Below are positions 10,164 through 20,545 of a DNA stretch of 64,000 nucleotides, one piece after another. The position numbers and the translations under genes are program-made. The notes beneath the pieces were generated by a model. That model was not told the origin of the DNA. It did not search any database and was given only the letters and a program-made list of their open reading frames with translations. The first letter of the stretch is position 1, and every line of letters starts with the position of its first letter. The DNA is from Vanrija pseudolonga (Eukaryota > Basidiomycota > Tremellomycetes > Trichosporonales > Trichosporonaceae), in contig NC_085850.1 in assembly GCF_020906515.1 (NCBI RefSeq), positions 248,001 through 312,000 of the forward strand. The letters are read 5' to 3'.

Positions 10164-10519
10164 AAATAAGGCAGAATCGCTGATTCTTGCATATCTCGCT
10201 CGGCGCGGCCGGGGTCCGTGTGATAATGCACGCGGTAGGTGTAGGCTAGGCGACCGGCAGTGTCGTCGCGCATGCCATGCTTACGGCGATTAGATCGAGA
10301 CGGGGATGAACGTGCTGCCGTGTCGGCGACGGAGTGGGCCGAGATGCAGCGGAAGAGGTGCACGTGCCCGTGGTGACTCTCTCGCGCGCAGTCGTCGTTG
10401 GCAAACCCACCAGACCATTGACGGAATGGCCAAATCGCGAGCAGACTATTTGGCCAAATCCTCAACTCTGCCTTATTCCTGCTCGACTATGCCTTATTCT
10501 CGCTCGCGATGCCTTATTC
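10164..10519. promoter_or_regulatory. Four copies of a TGCCTTATT element in the shared promoter
   Basis: Three direct copies of TGCCTTATTC start at 10469, 10490 and 10510 (21- and 20-bp spacing). A fourth, inverted copy (AAATAAGGCA) lies at 10164-10173, nearer the transporter. Two TGGCCAAATC copies (10427-10436, 10451-10460) precede the triplet; their GCCAAAT/ATTTGGC parts also form an inverted repeat. The arrangement suggests common control of both divergent genes. Confidence 0.5.
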
Positions 10520-10692
10520 TTCAGCTCGATGCCCAAAAGCGAGCCCCGATTGGCGATAACGAGCTTCTCGACAACAACAAGCACCTCGACGACTCGACTG
10601 GCCACCTCCCTCCCCTCCCCTCCTCAGCTCAGCCCAGCTCAGCTCCACGCGCGCCCAGCTCCATACTCAGAGCCTTGACCCAGCCCGGACGA

Positions 10693-10700
10693 CATAAAAG
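10693..10700 (+). promoter_or_regulatory. TATA-like box (CATAAAAG)
   Basis: Only 19 bp before the ATG at 10719. If transcription starts about 30 bp downstream, the true start may be Met13 at 10755. Confidence 0.45.
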
Positions 10701-10718
10701 ACGAGCTCGTCCTCCACG

Positions 10719-12234
10719 ATGACGGGCACAAGCTACGCCAACACCTCCCTCGCCATGTCCTTTGACAAGCCGTACCCCCTCACACCGGCACAGGAAGCCT
10801 CGTTCGCCGCGGACGGCTTCCTCATCCTCTCCGACGTCCTCAACCCAGCCGAGGTCACAGACCTGCAGGCCTGGGCTAGGGAGGTGCACACCTGGCCGTC
10901 GCGCAAGGGCGAGCACATGCCCTACACCGAGGTGAGGGCCGATGGGAGCGTAGGCCTTTGCCGCACCGAGAGTGAGTGGAGGGTGGGATGCCACAAAGCC
11001 CATGCACTCACGCCCAGACTATGCCAACTACCACTCTGGCTTCAACGGCCTCTTCCGCGGTGAACGTCTCACGGGGATTCTCTCCAAGCTTATGGGCGAG
11101 CCGGCCGTCCTGTTCAAGGAGAAGATCAACTACAAGGAGCCTGGGGGTAGTGGTGGCTTCGACGCGCACATCGATGCTGCGTAGGTGCGGATGATGGTTG
11201 CCCTGCTGACATCCAGGGCGTACAACCACGCCGGTGCTGTCAAGCACACCACGTTCCTCATGGCCGTCGACGCGATGGACCTGACCAACGGGTGCCTCGA
11301 GGTCGTGGTCGGGAGCCACACACAAGAAATCCCCCTCGCAGCCAACCGGTGCATCGACCCCGAGTGGGAGGCCAAGGCGACCTGGACGCCCGTCCCGCTA
11401 CCGGCAGGCGCGCTCCTCGTCTTTGGGAGCTACCTCGCACACCGGTCCGGGCCGAACTCCTCCCCGCGCGCCAGGGCAGCCATCTACGCGACGTACAACG
11501 GCGTCTCGGAGGGCGACAAGCACGACAGCTACTATGCGCACCGGCGCGCCGCTTGGCCGCCAAGCGACGAGCGCGTCCCGGGCGTAGACTACACCGAGGG
11601 CGCGCTGACGTACGCCTACGGCTCGCCCATGACCGGCGGGGTGGCGCTCATCGACAGCAAGCTCGCGGGCGACAAGGTCGACGGCGTCATCCGCCTGATG
11701 AAGGCGCAAGGCGAGGCCGATTACATCGGCGAGAAGATCAGCCAGCTCGAGCACGCTCTCCAGGCCGCGCATTCCGCGCGCACGTCGGGGGCGAACGAGC
11801 CGACGGTCGTCGCGGCCCTCTTGCACGATATTGGCCAGTTCGTGCGCTCCGACGAGGCCATGATGGTCAACGGCGCCTCGGTGGGCAACAAGGGGCACGA
11901 GGCGCTCGGCGCGGCGTACCTCGCCTCACTGGGCTTCCCGGGCAGCGTAACGCAGCTCGTCGGCGCGCACGTCGTCGCGAAGAGATACCTCACTGCCACT
12001 AGGCCGGGGTATCTCGACGCGCTGAGCACCGCGTCCAAGATGAGCCTCACGTGCCAGGGCGGACCGTTCACACCTGCCGAGGTGGCTGCGTTCGAGGCCG
12101 ACCCCCTCGCCAAGGAGAAGGTCGCGCTCAGGCTGTGGGACGACGGCGCGAAGGTCGTCGGCGCCGACGTGCCGCCGCTGGAGAGTTATCATGAGATGAT
12201 GGTTAGGGTGCTCGTCAAGCAGGACAGGCGTTAG
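10719..12234 (+). CDS. PhnY-PhnZ fusion: 2-oxoglutarate phosphonate hydroxylase plus HD-domain mixed-valent diiron oxygenase
   Basis: 477 aa; exons 10719-10971, 11018-11180 and 11217-12234. Residues about 15-290 are a PhyH-family 2-oxoglutarate dioxygenase: iron ligands H135-I-D137 and H214 (YLAHRSGPN), with an Arg after it (SSPRARAAIY) for 2-oxoglutarate. Residues about 295-477 match the PhnZ/TmpB HD oxygenase: DYIGE (Y308, E311, the Tyr-Glu lid), QLEHALQ, LLHDIG (H342, D343), NKGHEA, GAHVVAKRYL, CQGGP and RLWDDGAK. In bacteria PhnY hydroxylates 2-aminoethylphosphonate and PhnZ cleaves the C-P bond to glycine and phosphate (TmpA/TmpB do the same for the trimethyl analogue, giving betaine). 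Here both steps lie on one chain. Odd: the usual LHDxGH His is Gln (Q346). It probably releases phosphate in the cytosol; the exact substrate is inference. Confidence 0.93.
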
Positions 12235-13413
12235 ATGCAGCTCAGTGATACCGAATGGTATACTTGGCGAGTCATTGATTGGTATTGTTGTGGTTGACTG
12301 ATCAATATGGACGTCGACCACACGTCATGGAGAAGCGAGCGAGCGCCGGCGAACGCCGGGGTGTGCCGGCCCGAACTCTCCGGCAGCGGCTGGCGGAAAG
12401 ACCCGCAGACAGATGCGAGCACCACCGTGCGGTTGATAAGCACCCCGATATGGCAATGACGTGGTGGGGGCACAGGGAGACGCAAGGGAGGATCGCCGAG
12501 ATGCATGGAAAGCTGGGCCGCAAGCACCGCGACGGAGAGTCCGAAGGGAGCGACGGACTCGGCGGTGCCTCGACGCATGTAGAGTGGGGGACTTCCGCAC
12601 TGCCAGCCGGCGCTTAGAGTCTTCGGCCTCGACTCGTACTTCTCTCCACGACAAGCTCTAGCTCGTCGAGCTCGTCGCGCAGACTTCGTAGCATCCGGAA
12701 CGAGTTGGACTGCAGCAGATCACTCGATGTCTCGGGACAGGTTTCCAGCCCACCATTCCACGGAGAATGGGGGGTGGGGGCCTGGGTGGCGGTGGGCATC
12801 AAATTGCGCCGGTCCTTTTCGCACGACGCCGACGCCACACGCGCCGACCTGCCTTTTGTCTCCACGCCTTGTCGAGCGGCGGGAAGACGCGCTGCATTGT
12901 TCTGGCGCGAACAACGTTCGCTCGCTAGGCGATGCCTGCTTGAGTGTGCTCTGCAGCCTGGCCGAGTAGAAAGGAGCCAGCCTGCTCGCTTGCCTGCAGC
13001 GGCTCGACGCCAAGGCGGTCAACGTAATCCCGTGATCGGAGAGTCTGTTTTATCCACCACATCGTACGCGTCCGTCTGTCGTCGTCGTACAACGCACGCA
13101 CGCCGCCGGCATTGCCCGAGTTGACGCCTCTAGCCTTGTTCCAGCGCTCGACGCGGAGATCGTCGGGTCCAATAGGGCATGTCGTAAATCACGCGTCGTG
13201 GCCAGCCAGGTACTCCGACATGGCCGTGGCGTCGGACGAGGCACTCTGCCGCAGGAGCCGCCTTAGATCCGGTACTCTGTGACGTTTGACTTGCAGGCCA
13301 AGCAAGACGACGACCACGACGAGAGAGGATAAATGTTGCTGTCTGACGGAGCTGCCGTGTTCCTCACCAACCGCACTACTTAAGCTCTAGCCGCCCAACA
13401 CCTGGCATCCACC
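12235..13413. other. Intergenic region
   Basis: About 1.2 kb between the fusion gene and flavohemoglobin. A weak GGATAAATG box lies near 13328-13336. Open frames on both strands lack coding character. Nothing else is seen. Confidence 0.5.
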
Positions 13414-14900
13414 ATGTCCCTCCTCGCCCGCTCTGCCCTCCGCACCACCTCTGCCCGTATCGCCCGCCCCTTTGCCCGGTCGTTCACAGCAACTGTCCCC
13501 AAGTGAGCAGGCTAGCTGGTACCAAAGCTGACGCCCGCCAGAATGACCCTCGACGCCAACCCTACCGCTATCATCCCCGCCGACGTCGTGCCCCTCACCG
13601 AGGAGCACAAGGCCGCCGTGCTCGCGACCGCGCCCGTCCTCGCCGAGCACGGCCTCACCGTCACCAAGCAGATGTACAAGGTGAGCATCCAGCAGGAGTG
13701 ATCCGGGAGGGACCGGGCCCCATGAGCCGGTGGCTTGTGGGGCAGGGAGGGGGGCGTTTCGACCTCGGCTGACACACGCAGACCATGCTGGGCAACAACC
13801 CCGCCCTGCGCGACATCTTCTCGCACTCGGCGCAGACGACCGGCGTGCAGCCCCTCGCGCTCGCGCAGTCGGTGCACGGGTACGCAGCCAACATCAACGA
13901 CCTGTCGCCTCTTGTGCCCGTCGTCATCCGTATCGCCGAGAAGCACGCCGCGCTCGGCGTCAAGCCCGAGCACTACAAGACTGTCGCTGAGAACCTGATC
14001 AAGGCGCTCCAGACCGTCCTCGGCGACGCGTTCACCCCCGAGCTCCAGACGGCATGGTACCACGCGTACTGGGCGCTCGCCAAGATCTTCATCGAGGCCG
14101 AGGCCAACCTGTACTCGATCGGCCACTGGCAGGGCTTCAAGGAGTTTGAGATCGTCTCGCGCAACGACGAGTCGGGCACCATCTCCTCGTTCGAGTTCGT
14201 CCCCAAGGACAAGAGCCAGCTCCCGCTCAAGAAGTACAAGCCGGGCCAGTTCGTCACCATCCGCGTGTGGGTCGACGAGCTCGGCTGCTACCAGAACCGC
14301 CACTACTCGCTGTCCGACGCGCCCCAGGCGGACAAGTACCGCGTGAGCGTCAAGCGCGAGGACGCTCCCGCTGGCGTCGACGTCCCCGCGGGCCTCGTCT
14401 CGACCCGCGTCCACGTCCTCAAGGTCGGCGACACGATCCAGGTGGCCTTCCCCGTCGGATCCTTCGTCCTCCCCGAGGAGCTGCCCAAGAACGTCGTCCT
14501 CTTCTCCGGTGGCGTCGGCATCACGCCCAACCTCTCCATCCTCAACACGGTCACGCAGAACCCCGACGGCCCCGCCGTGTCGTGGATCCAGGCTGTGCGT
14601 AACCCCGAAGAGCACGTCTTCAAGACGCACGTCGACAACCTCGTCAAGAGCTCGAACGGCAAGGTCCAGGCCCAGGCGTACTACTCCGAGGTCGACTCGG
14701 TCGAGGGCGAGGGCATCCACAAGGGCTTTGTCGATGTCGCCGCCCTCAGCGACGACGCGCTCGCCCTCGCCGACAAGGAGTCGCTCTACTACGTGTGCGG
14801 CCCTGGCCCCTTCATGCACGCGGTTCAGAACGGCCTCGTTGCCCGCGGCGTTGACCCCAAGCGCATCAACATCGAGGCCTTCCACGCCGGTGAGGCGTAA
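13414..14900 (+). CDS. YHB1: Flavohemoglobin (nitric oxide dioxygenase), mitochondrial-type
   Basis: 448 aa; exons 13414-13502, 13542-13680 and 13782-14900. It converts NO plus O2 to nitrate using a heme globin domain, FAD and NAD(P)H. Exon 1 encodes a classic mitochondrial presequence: Arg/Ser/Ala-rich and without acidic residues (MSLLARSALRTTSARIAR). The globin domain (about residues 30-180) carries the proximal His in PEHYKTVAENL. The FAD domain has the RHYSLSDAP-type motif (NRHYSLSDAP), and the NAD domain has SGGVGITPNLS and YYVCGPGPFM. Exon 2 begins with an in-frame ATG (13543, MTLDANP) that would give a cytosolic form without the presequence. The length and domain order are normal. A role in nitrosative-stress defence is established for the family. 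Confidence 0.95.
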
Positions 14901-15041
14901 AATGTATATGTAGTATGAAGTCTGTGTGTATGCATATTGGGTATCAAGGCGGGCGGCGCGGCGACGCGCGCGAGTCAGTTGAAGGCGTCTCGGGGCATCT
15001 GACACATTGGTACTTCATCTGATGATCCTACAACGCGACTT

Positions 15042-16004
15042 CTAAACAACAGGCTCGAGGACAATCTCTTCGACCTTGCCACTAATCCAGCATCCCTCCT
15101 CGGGCGCGCCAGCCTTGCGCAGGGTAACCTGGATTGCGCTGGGCCTGCCGAGCGCGAAGCCCTGGTAGACGGTAAGCGCGTCGCTGCCCTGCGCGCCGGA
15201 GATGATGCCGTACTCGAGGGCGCCGTACAGCGTCGCGGACGCCGCAATGCCCGTAGCCGCGTCCTCGACGTAGCCTGACGAGCGGGGGAACTGGCGCGCG
15301 TGCACCTCGCCGCTGCCGGCCACAGCGAAGGGGTACAGGCCCGTCGAGTTGATCTCGTCGCACGTCGCCTTGACCTCCTCGGGGTCGAACGTCGCCGTGT
15401 CGATGGCCTGCAGGCGCTCGACGGAGCGGATGGGGATGAGCGTCTTGAAGCGCGACGTGGACGCGTTGAGCACCGAGTGGTTGTTGATGGTCAAAATGTC
15501 CTCCGGGGCCAGGGAGAGCAGGCGCGCGATGCGCGGGATGGACGCGGCGGCCACAGCCTCGACGCGGCCGCGCGGCTGCCCGACGTCGATCCGGCCAGAG
15601 GACGCATCGTGCCGGATCTCAAACACCCCCGCGAGCGTCTCGACCGTCGCCGAGTCCGAGGTCCACACGCCAGCCTGGCGCAGGAGCCACGCCGAGCCGA
15701 GGGTCGCGTGGCCGCACATCTCCATCTCGTGCGCCGGCACGAAGTAGCGTATCCTCGCGAGGTGCTCTGGCGACGACGCGGGGAGGATGAACGCCGCTTC
15801 GTGGCCATACTTCGCGGCGAGGCCCTTCATCTGGTCCTCGGTCAGGCCGGCCGCGTCCGTGACGACAGGGCACGGGTTGCCGCCGTCTACGCCCGAGGGG
15901 AAGACGGTCACGAAGCGCAGCGACGCGGGGTCGGCCGCGGGCGCAGGCTTGCCGGCCGTGGCGGGGGCGGTGGTGGTGGTGGTCGTCGTCGCGATGGGGG
16001 ACAT
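15042..16004 (-). CDS. PhzF-family isomerase/epimerase-like protein
   Basis: 320 aa, single exon. It belongs to the PhzF (phenazine biosynthesis-like, diaminopimelate-epimerase fold) family. Visible motifs are DGGNPCPVV (residues 40-48), the catalytic-type Glu69 in YGHEAAFI, EMEMCGHATLGSAW in the first half, and SGYVEDAATGIAASATL in the second half, which form the two pseudo-symmetric lobes. The first 28 residues are a Thr/Ala/Pro-rich extension starting MSPIATTTTTTT. Fungal members are mostly uncharacterised; isomerisation or epimerisation of a small acid is the family expectation. It is convergent with flavohemoglobin, with only about 140 bp between the stops. Confidence 0.88.
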   Translation of the reverse strand: MSPIATTTTTTTAPATAGKPAPAADPASLRFVTVFPSGVDGGNPCPVVTDAAGLTEDQMKGLAAKYGHEAAFILPASSPEHLARIRYFVPAHEMEMCGHATLGSAWLLRQAGVWTSDSATVETLAGVFEIRHDASSGRIDVGQPRGRVEAVAAASIPRIARLLSLAPEDILTINNHSVLNASTSRFKTLIPIRSVERLQAIDTATFDPEEVKATCDEINSTGLYPFAVAGSGEVHARQFPRSSGYVEDAATGIAASATLYGALEYGIISGAQGSDALTVYQGFALGRPSAIQVTLRKAGAPEEGCWISGKVEEIVLEPVV

Positions 16005-16480
16005 GGTGGGTGCTGCTGTCTTGCTACGAGGTCATCGGGGCGAGTGGGTTGTATATGTATCGAGCGTCGCCGAGGTGTGCGGGTTGCATGCTGAAAAGGG
16101 CGGCGGGGAGAGCCGGCTGGGGCAGCGTCGGAGGGGGCCGACAGCCGGATGTCTCCCGACTCCTAGGTTTACCTCGCTTTACGTGTCCGCCTCGTCGGCC
16201 TATACGCCCCCAGGTAGGAGTAGCATATGCTCCGTGCATGAGTTGCGGCTTGAACGACGCACCGACGACTCGCCAACCCCGCCAGCGGGGCCTTGGAATG
16301 GTTGCAGTACCGCCTTGCCGCTTTGGCACGGGGTTTGTGACCCGCGATGCTCGCCTTTCGGGCCTCTCCGCGCGGAGATTACCTTACCCCGACGAGTCTA
16401 CCCATTGCATTGTCCGTTCTATTCTACTGCTGCTGCATACTAGCTAGCTTTTGTTCACATCCCATGCCTTGTGTGTCTGT
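16005..16480. other. Intergenic region
   Basis: Holds the promoter of the minus-strand PhzF-like gene and the 3' end of the GDPD gene. No gene or clear element is seen. Confidence 0.5.
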
Positions 16481-17417
16481 TTAACCCTTGATACCGAAGC
16501 AGTCGCCAAAGAACGCGGCAGTCGCGGTCCAGTCGGCAAAGATCTTCTTGACCTTGACCTGGTTGGCGAGCACGTCGAGGACGGTGAGGATGTCAGCGTC
16601 GCGGCTGATCCAGTTGGAGAAGGTCGAGTAGTACGAGTCCTTGGTGCCGTGCGCGATCTCGGGGGGAGGCGAGCGCTCCAGCGACCAGGTGATGATGCCG
16701 AGGCCGAGCTCGTTGGCCTTCTTGGCGTAGGCAGACGGCACGATGGTCGTGTTGCCCTCGGCCTGGACGAGGAGGTAGTTGATGGGCGGGGAGACGAGGC
16801 GCACGCCATCAGCCTTGTAGCGCGTCAGGTTGGCCACCGCCGCGTCCATGCCAGCCGTGTCGGCGACACTGTCGAGGAAGAGGGCCTGCTTGCCGAAAGC
16901 AGGCTCCTTCTTGAGCCAGTACAGAATGTCCGAGTAGAGGAAGCTCTGCGCCCAGACCTTGTTAAACTTGACACCGGCCTTCTTGAACTCGTCGACAAAC
17001 GCCTGCGCATAGTCCTCCTGCGTCCAGCCGTTGAAGGGCATCTTGACCGAGGGCGTCTTGAGCTCGGGTGAGTGCTCGAGGCCGAGCTTCTCGACGACCT
17101 GGATGTGCTCCGCGAGGGTGAGGAGCGTGCCGCACTGGTTGTACAGCGTCGTGCGCCACGAGGGCACGCCGCCCTGGTACGCCTCGGGCGTGGTCGCGCT
17201 GGCGTTGAACGAGTCCATCTTGGCACACAGCGTCTTGTACTCGGCGAGCGTAATGTCCGAGGTGCAGCAGTTGGCCTTGGCGGGCGCGGTGCCGTTGGCG
17301 GGCTGGAACGGCGTGGTGCACTTGGCCGCGAGCTCGGGGATGGTCAGGATGTTGGTCGTCGTGTGCAGGTCGCAGTGCGAGTGGCGGCAAACGAGCTTGA
17401 GGTCCTTGGTGAAGGCG

Positions 17418-17453
<36 letters not shown>

Positions 17454-17758
17454 CCGGCGAGGTTGGACTGGAGCGAGTGCTCCGGGAACTGGAGGGTTCC
17501 GCCGCCGCGGTGCCCGATGACCCACTTGGACGGCTTGGCCTTCTTCTCGCCGCATGCGGCAAGCTTGTCCTTGAGCGGGCCGGCCTTGAGGTCCTCGACG
17601 AGGTAGTACGGGCGCGGGCCGTACGACACCACCTTCTGCTTGTTGATGGCGTTGATGTCGAAGCCGGTCGGCTTGGAGATGATGTCCTGCTTGATGGGCG
17701 TCGCTGTGGCCGACGAGGCCACGAGCAGCGTCGTGAGCAGCGCGAGGGTGACCTTCAT
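16481..17758 (-). CDS. Secreted glycerophosphodiester phosphodiesterase
   Basis: 425 aa, single exon. The N-terminal 20 residues are a signal peptide (MKVTLALLTTLLVASSATA, then TP). The GDPD catalytic signature follows at about residues 80-140: HRGGG, EHS, LECDVAF and CRHSHCDLHTTTN, giving the conserved His, Glu, Asp and second His of the TIM-barrel site. Eight or more Cys and several sequons (NGT, NAS, NLT, NTT) fit an extracellular protein. It hydrolyses glycerophosphodiesters to glycerol-3-phosphate and an alcohol. With the Git1-like transporter 7 kb away it fits scavenging of phosphodiester phosphorus. A TTATAAG box lies about 60 bp upstream of the ATG on the minus strand (17817-17824). 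Confidence 0.92.
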
Positions 17759-18393
17759 CGTTGGGGAGAGGCTGGTTGGGGGGGAGCGAGCAAGCCGTCA
17801 TGTGACGGCGTCCCGCTTATAAGGCATGCGCCGGCTCGCGCGCGGACGACTACTGTGCATGTGCTGGGTGGATGGCAGAGGACTAAACTGAGCCGCAGCA
17901 TTGTCTTGGCACTAGGCAGCGACGTAATCTCTGTCCGAAGAGGCTAGGTCATGGCTCGGATATGAGGTCCGTCGCGGGGACACACGTGCGCAAAGTTAGT
18001 CGCGGTCGGGGCAGTTTGATGGCTCAGCGGGCTGTGTTTTAGTCATGGATGTCGGCTGGAATGTGAATGAGGTTTTCAGGGGCTCCCCACAGAGGCCACA
18101 GCCTGCATGGCCCACGTTTCTGCCAAGAGTCTGAAGAACAGCGTTTCAGATCCAACGTCCACATGGTCCAGCATGCCAAGCAAGTGGTCAGGGGGCCCGG
18201 TGATTGTGAGCTCCGGCGGCCACACTGGGGGCCACCACAGCCACCGCCGACCTCGTCATGGCCGTCGGCTCCAGCCACATCGTTAGCGCAGTACCTGGCC
18301 ACAAGGCCCTCGGGCTCTCTCGCGCTCGACACGCATTCATTCGCTGTACCAGTTCTGTGGGATCTCGACTTCCCTCGGCCCCCTCGTTCCTTA
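17759..18393. other. Intergenic region with TATA box of the GDPD gene
   Basis: TTATAAG (minus strand, 17817-17824) is the GDPD TATA box. The rest separates the GDPD start from the end of the sugar transporter. No gene is supported. Confidence 0.55.
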
Positions 18394-20545
18394 CTAAACC
18401 TTGCCGCCGCCCTCCGAGTCGTCTGCGTCGTCGATGCGCGCCTTGTCCAGTAGCGGCACGATGTCGGGCACGTTCTGGCGCAGCACATGCTTCTTGATGA
18501 AGTGGGGCAGCCACACGGTCGTTTCGTACTTGATGAACGTTGTCGTCGGGATCGAGAAGACGTCTGAGGGGAGTCATCAGCGGTGTTTGTCACGGCGAAA
18601 GCCGCACCGTCAATCTCCTCGAGCGTCAAGGCCTTTGTCTCGGGGATCCAGAGGAAGATCCACACGAGCGCGACGACGTTGAGGGCGGCGTAGAATCCGA
18701 CTGTATTGTCAGCGGGGCTGTGTCAGGCTTGCAACGCTTACATGATCCCGTGATACCAAAGGCCCGGACCATGCTCGGGAAGGTCATGCCGAGGACGGCC
18801 GCGAAGAAGTTGTTCACGCACACGGCCCACGCCATGCCCTGCTCGCGCTGAATCGTAGGGAACACCTCGGCGCTGTACATAAAGGCGACGGGGCCCTCGC
18901 CGACAGAATAGAACATGGTGAAGATGTAGATGAACCTGAGGTGGGGTGAGCGGGGCTCCGCGGGAAGGGGAGGCACTTACGCCGCGGCGAGGCCAGTACG
19001 GGTCTGCGGATCGTGGATGAGGAATGCCAGCCCGGTAGCGAGGAGGAAGAGCGCCATGAAGGGGAACGTGGAGAGCAGCAGCGCCCTACGGCCAAACGTG
19101 TCGATCGTGAACACGGCGGGAATGGCAAAGAGGAAGTTGGTCGCGCCGAAGCCGAGGGACGCGTACAGCGCCTGCGAGGCCGAGAACCCGCCCATCGCGA
19201 ACACGGTCGACGAGTAGAACGAAATAACTGGCGTCAGCGCTGGCACCAATCCGCGACCCACTGTTGATGCCGCACATCTGCTGTGCGAGCATGACGGTCG
19301 ACGCGGCGAGGTTGGCGCGCCGGATGCGCGGGATGCGGAAGCAGTCGGTCAGGCGGGAGAAGTAGCTCGCGCCGCGTGCCTGCGCCTTCTCCTCCTCGTA
19401 CAGCACGTACGAGTAGTACAGGTCGCGTGCGGCGATGACGGGGTGCAGGCGGAGACGGTTGAAGGCGGCGAATGCGTCGGCCTTGCGGCCCTTCTTCATC
19501 AGCCAGCGGGGGGACTCGGGGGCGAAAAAGATGCCGAGGGCGAGGCTGCGCGCGGGAGAGTGTCAGCAACCGGGCATCCTCCCTCGGTCCACGCTACTCA
19601 CGGCAAGGCAGGGATGAACGCACTCCCAAGCTGCAGCCGCCACGCAATCTTCCCCACGTCCTTGACGACGCAGTTGGCCGCAAAGCCCAAAAAGATACCA
19701 AAGCAAACCCACAGCTGCCACCCCATGGTCAACGCGCCGCGGATGCGCGCGGGCGACAGCTCGGCCGCGTAGATCGGCACCGTGGCCGCCTTGGCGCCGA
19801 CGCCGATGCCCATGACTAGGCGGATGGCGAACAGCGTCTCCCAGTTGCGCGCGAAGCCGGACGCGATGGGCGTCGCGATCAGGCACAGGGCAGTGAGGAA
19901 GGTCTCGCCGCGGCGCCCGAGCACCGAGTTGAGCGGGTCAGACAGCCAGCAGCCGCTGCGAAGTGGTCAGCTTACATTGCCAAAAGTCGGGACAACCCAC
20001 ATGACTGCCGCGGCGAGGTACGGCGCCGAGTTGATGAGTCCGACGATCCACTCGTCGCGCCGCCCGCCCGGCTGGTTATAGTCGGCGTGGATGCCAAACT
20101 CCTGCGGAAAGCTGAGGTTGGCGCCGTTGGACCCAGTCTGGTCCCACCCCTGCGTCGCGGCGCCGAGCGCGCAGATCCCCATGGCGTAGTACAGCGTCCA
20201 TGTTCCTGCCCACTTGTGGTCGCGCTCATAGTCGAGCGCGGCGACGTCGTTGGGCGACAGCTCGGGGATGGAGGCGTACGCGTCTGGGTTGCGCGCGACG
20301 AGCGCGCCCTTGATGAAGGTTTGCGTGTGGGCTTCGAGCTCGGGCGTGCAGAACTCGGTCACGTCGGAGATTATCTCGGCATGGGTGCGTTTCTGCCGTC
20401 AGCGGGGCAGGCGGCACCACACACATACCTGGAGGGGATTGACGACGACGCTGACGGCCTCTGGCTTGGTCGCGCTCGCGAGCCGCGCCGAGTGGGCGTC
20501 AGCGTACTCTTGGTGGATCTTGGTGTCTTTGGCGTTGTCTGCCAT
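18394..20545 (-). CDS. MFS sugar transporter (SP family), eight exons
   Basis: 616 aa. Exons: 20429-20545, 20001-20392, 19602-19955, 19263-19545 plus 19262, 18981-19227, 18742-18935, 18608-18700 and 18394-18563 (the fourth exon is 19262-19545). Introns are 34-56 nt; the shortest, 19228-19261, is 34 nt. Sugar-porter motifs: [16 protein letters not shown] in TM1, [18 protein letters not shown] after TM6, QQMCGIN in TM7, GRRALLL, and the end signature [15 protein letters not shown]. The last intron uses the GTGCGG donor, because only that donor restores EEIDDVF. The N-terminus (about 120 aa) is a long cytosolic region. Such transporters import hexoses, disaccharides or sugar acids. It is similar to Cryptococcus-type sugar transporters; the substrate is unknown. 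Confidence 0.9.

Larger units (their letters stand above)
9669..10718. promoter_or_regulatory. Shared divergent promoter region (Git1-like transporter / PhnY-PhnZ fusion)
   Basis: 1,050 bp. TATA boxes face both ways: TATAAATG on the minus strand (9735-9742) and CATAAAAG on the plus strand (10693-10700). Between them are four TGCCTTATT elements and two TGGCCAAATC copies, listed separately. No gene is seen. Confidence 0.6.

Noticed and set aside
13512-15005. Long minus-strand open frame (497 codons) opposite flavohemoglobin
   Set aside because: It is the antisense shadow of a GC-rich gene; it is Asp/Val/Arg/Gly-rich and has no family motif.
19956-20000. A 20-nt intron with GTAAGC donor in the sugar transporter
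   Set aside because: Too short to splice; the upstream GTGGGT donor restores the frame (AVIGCWLSD).
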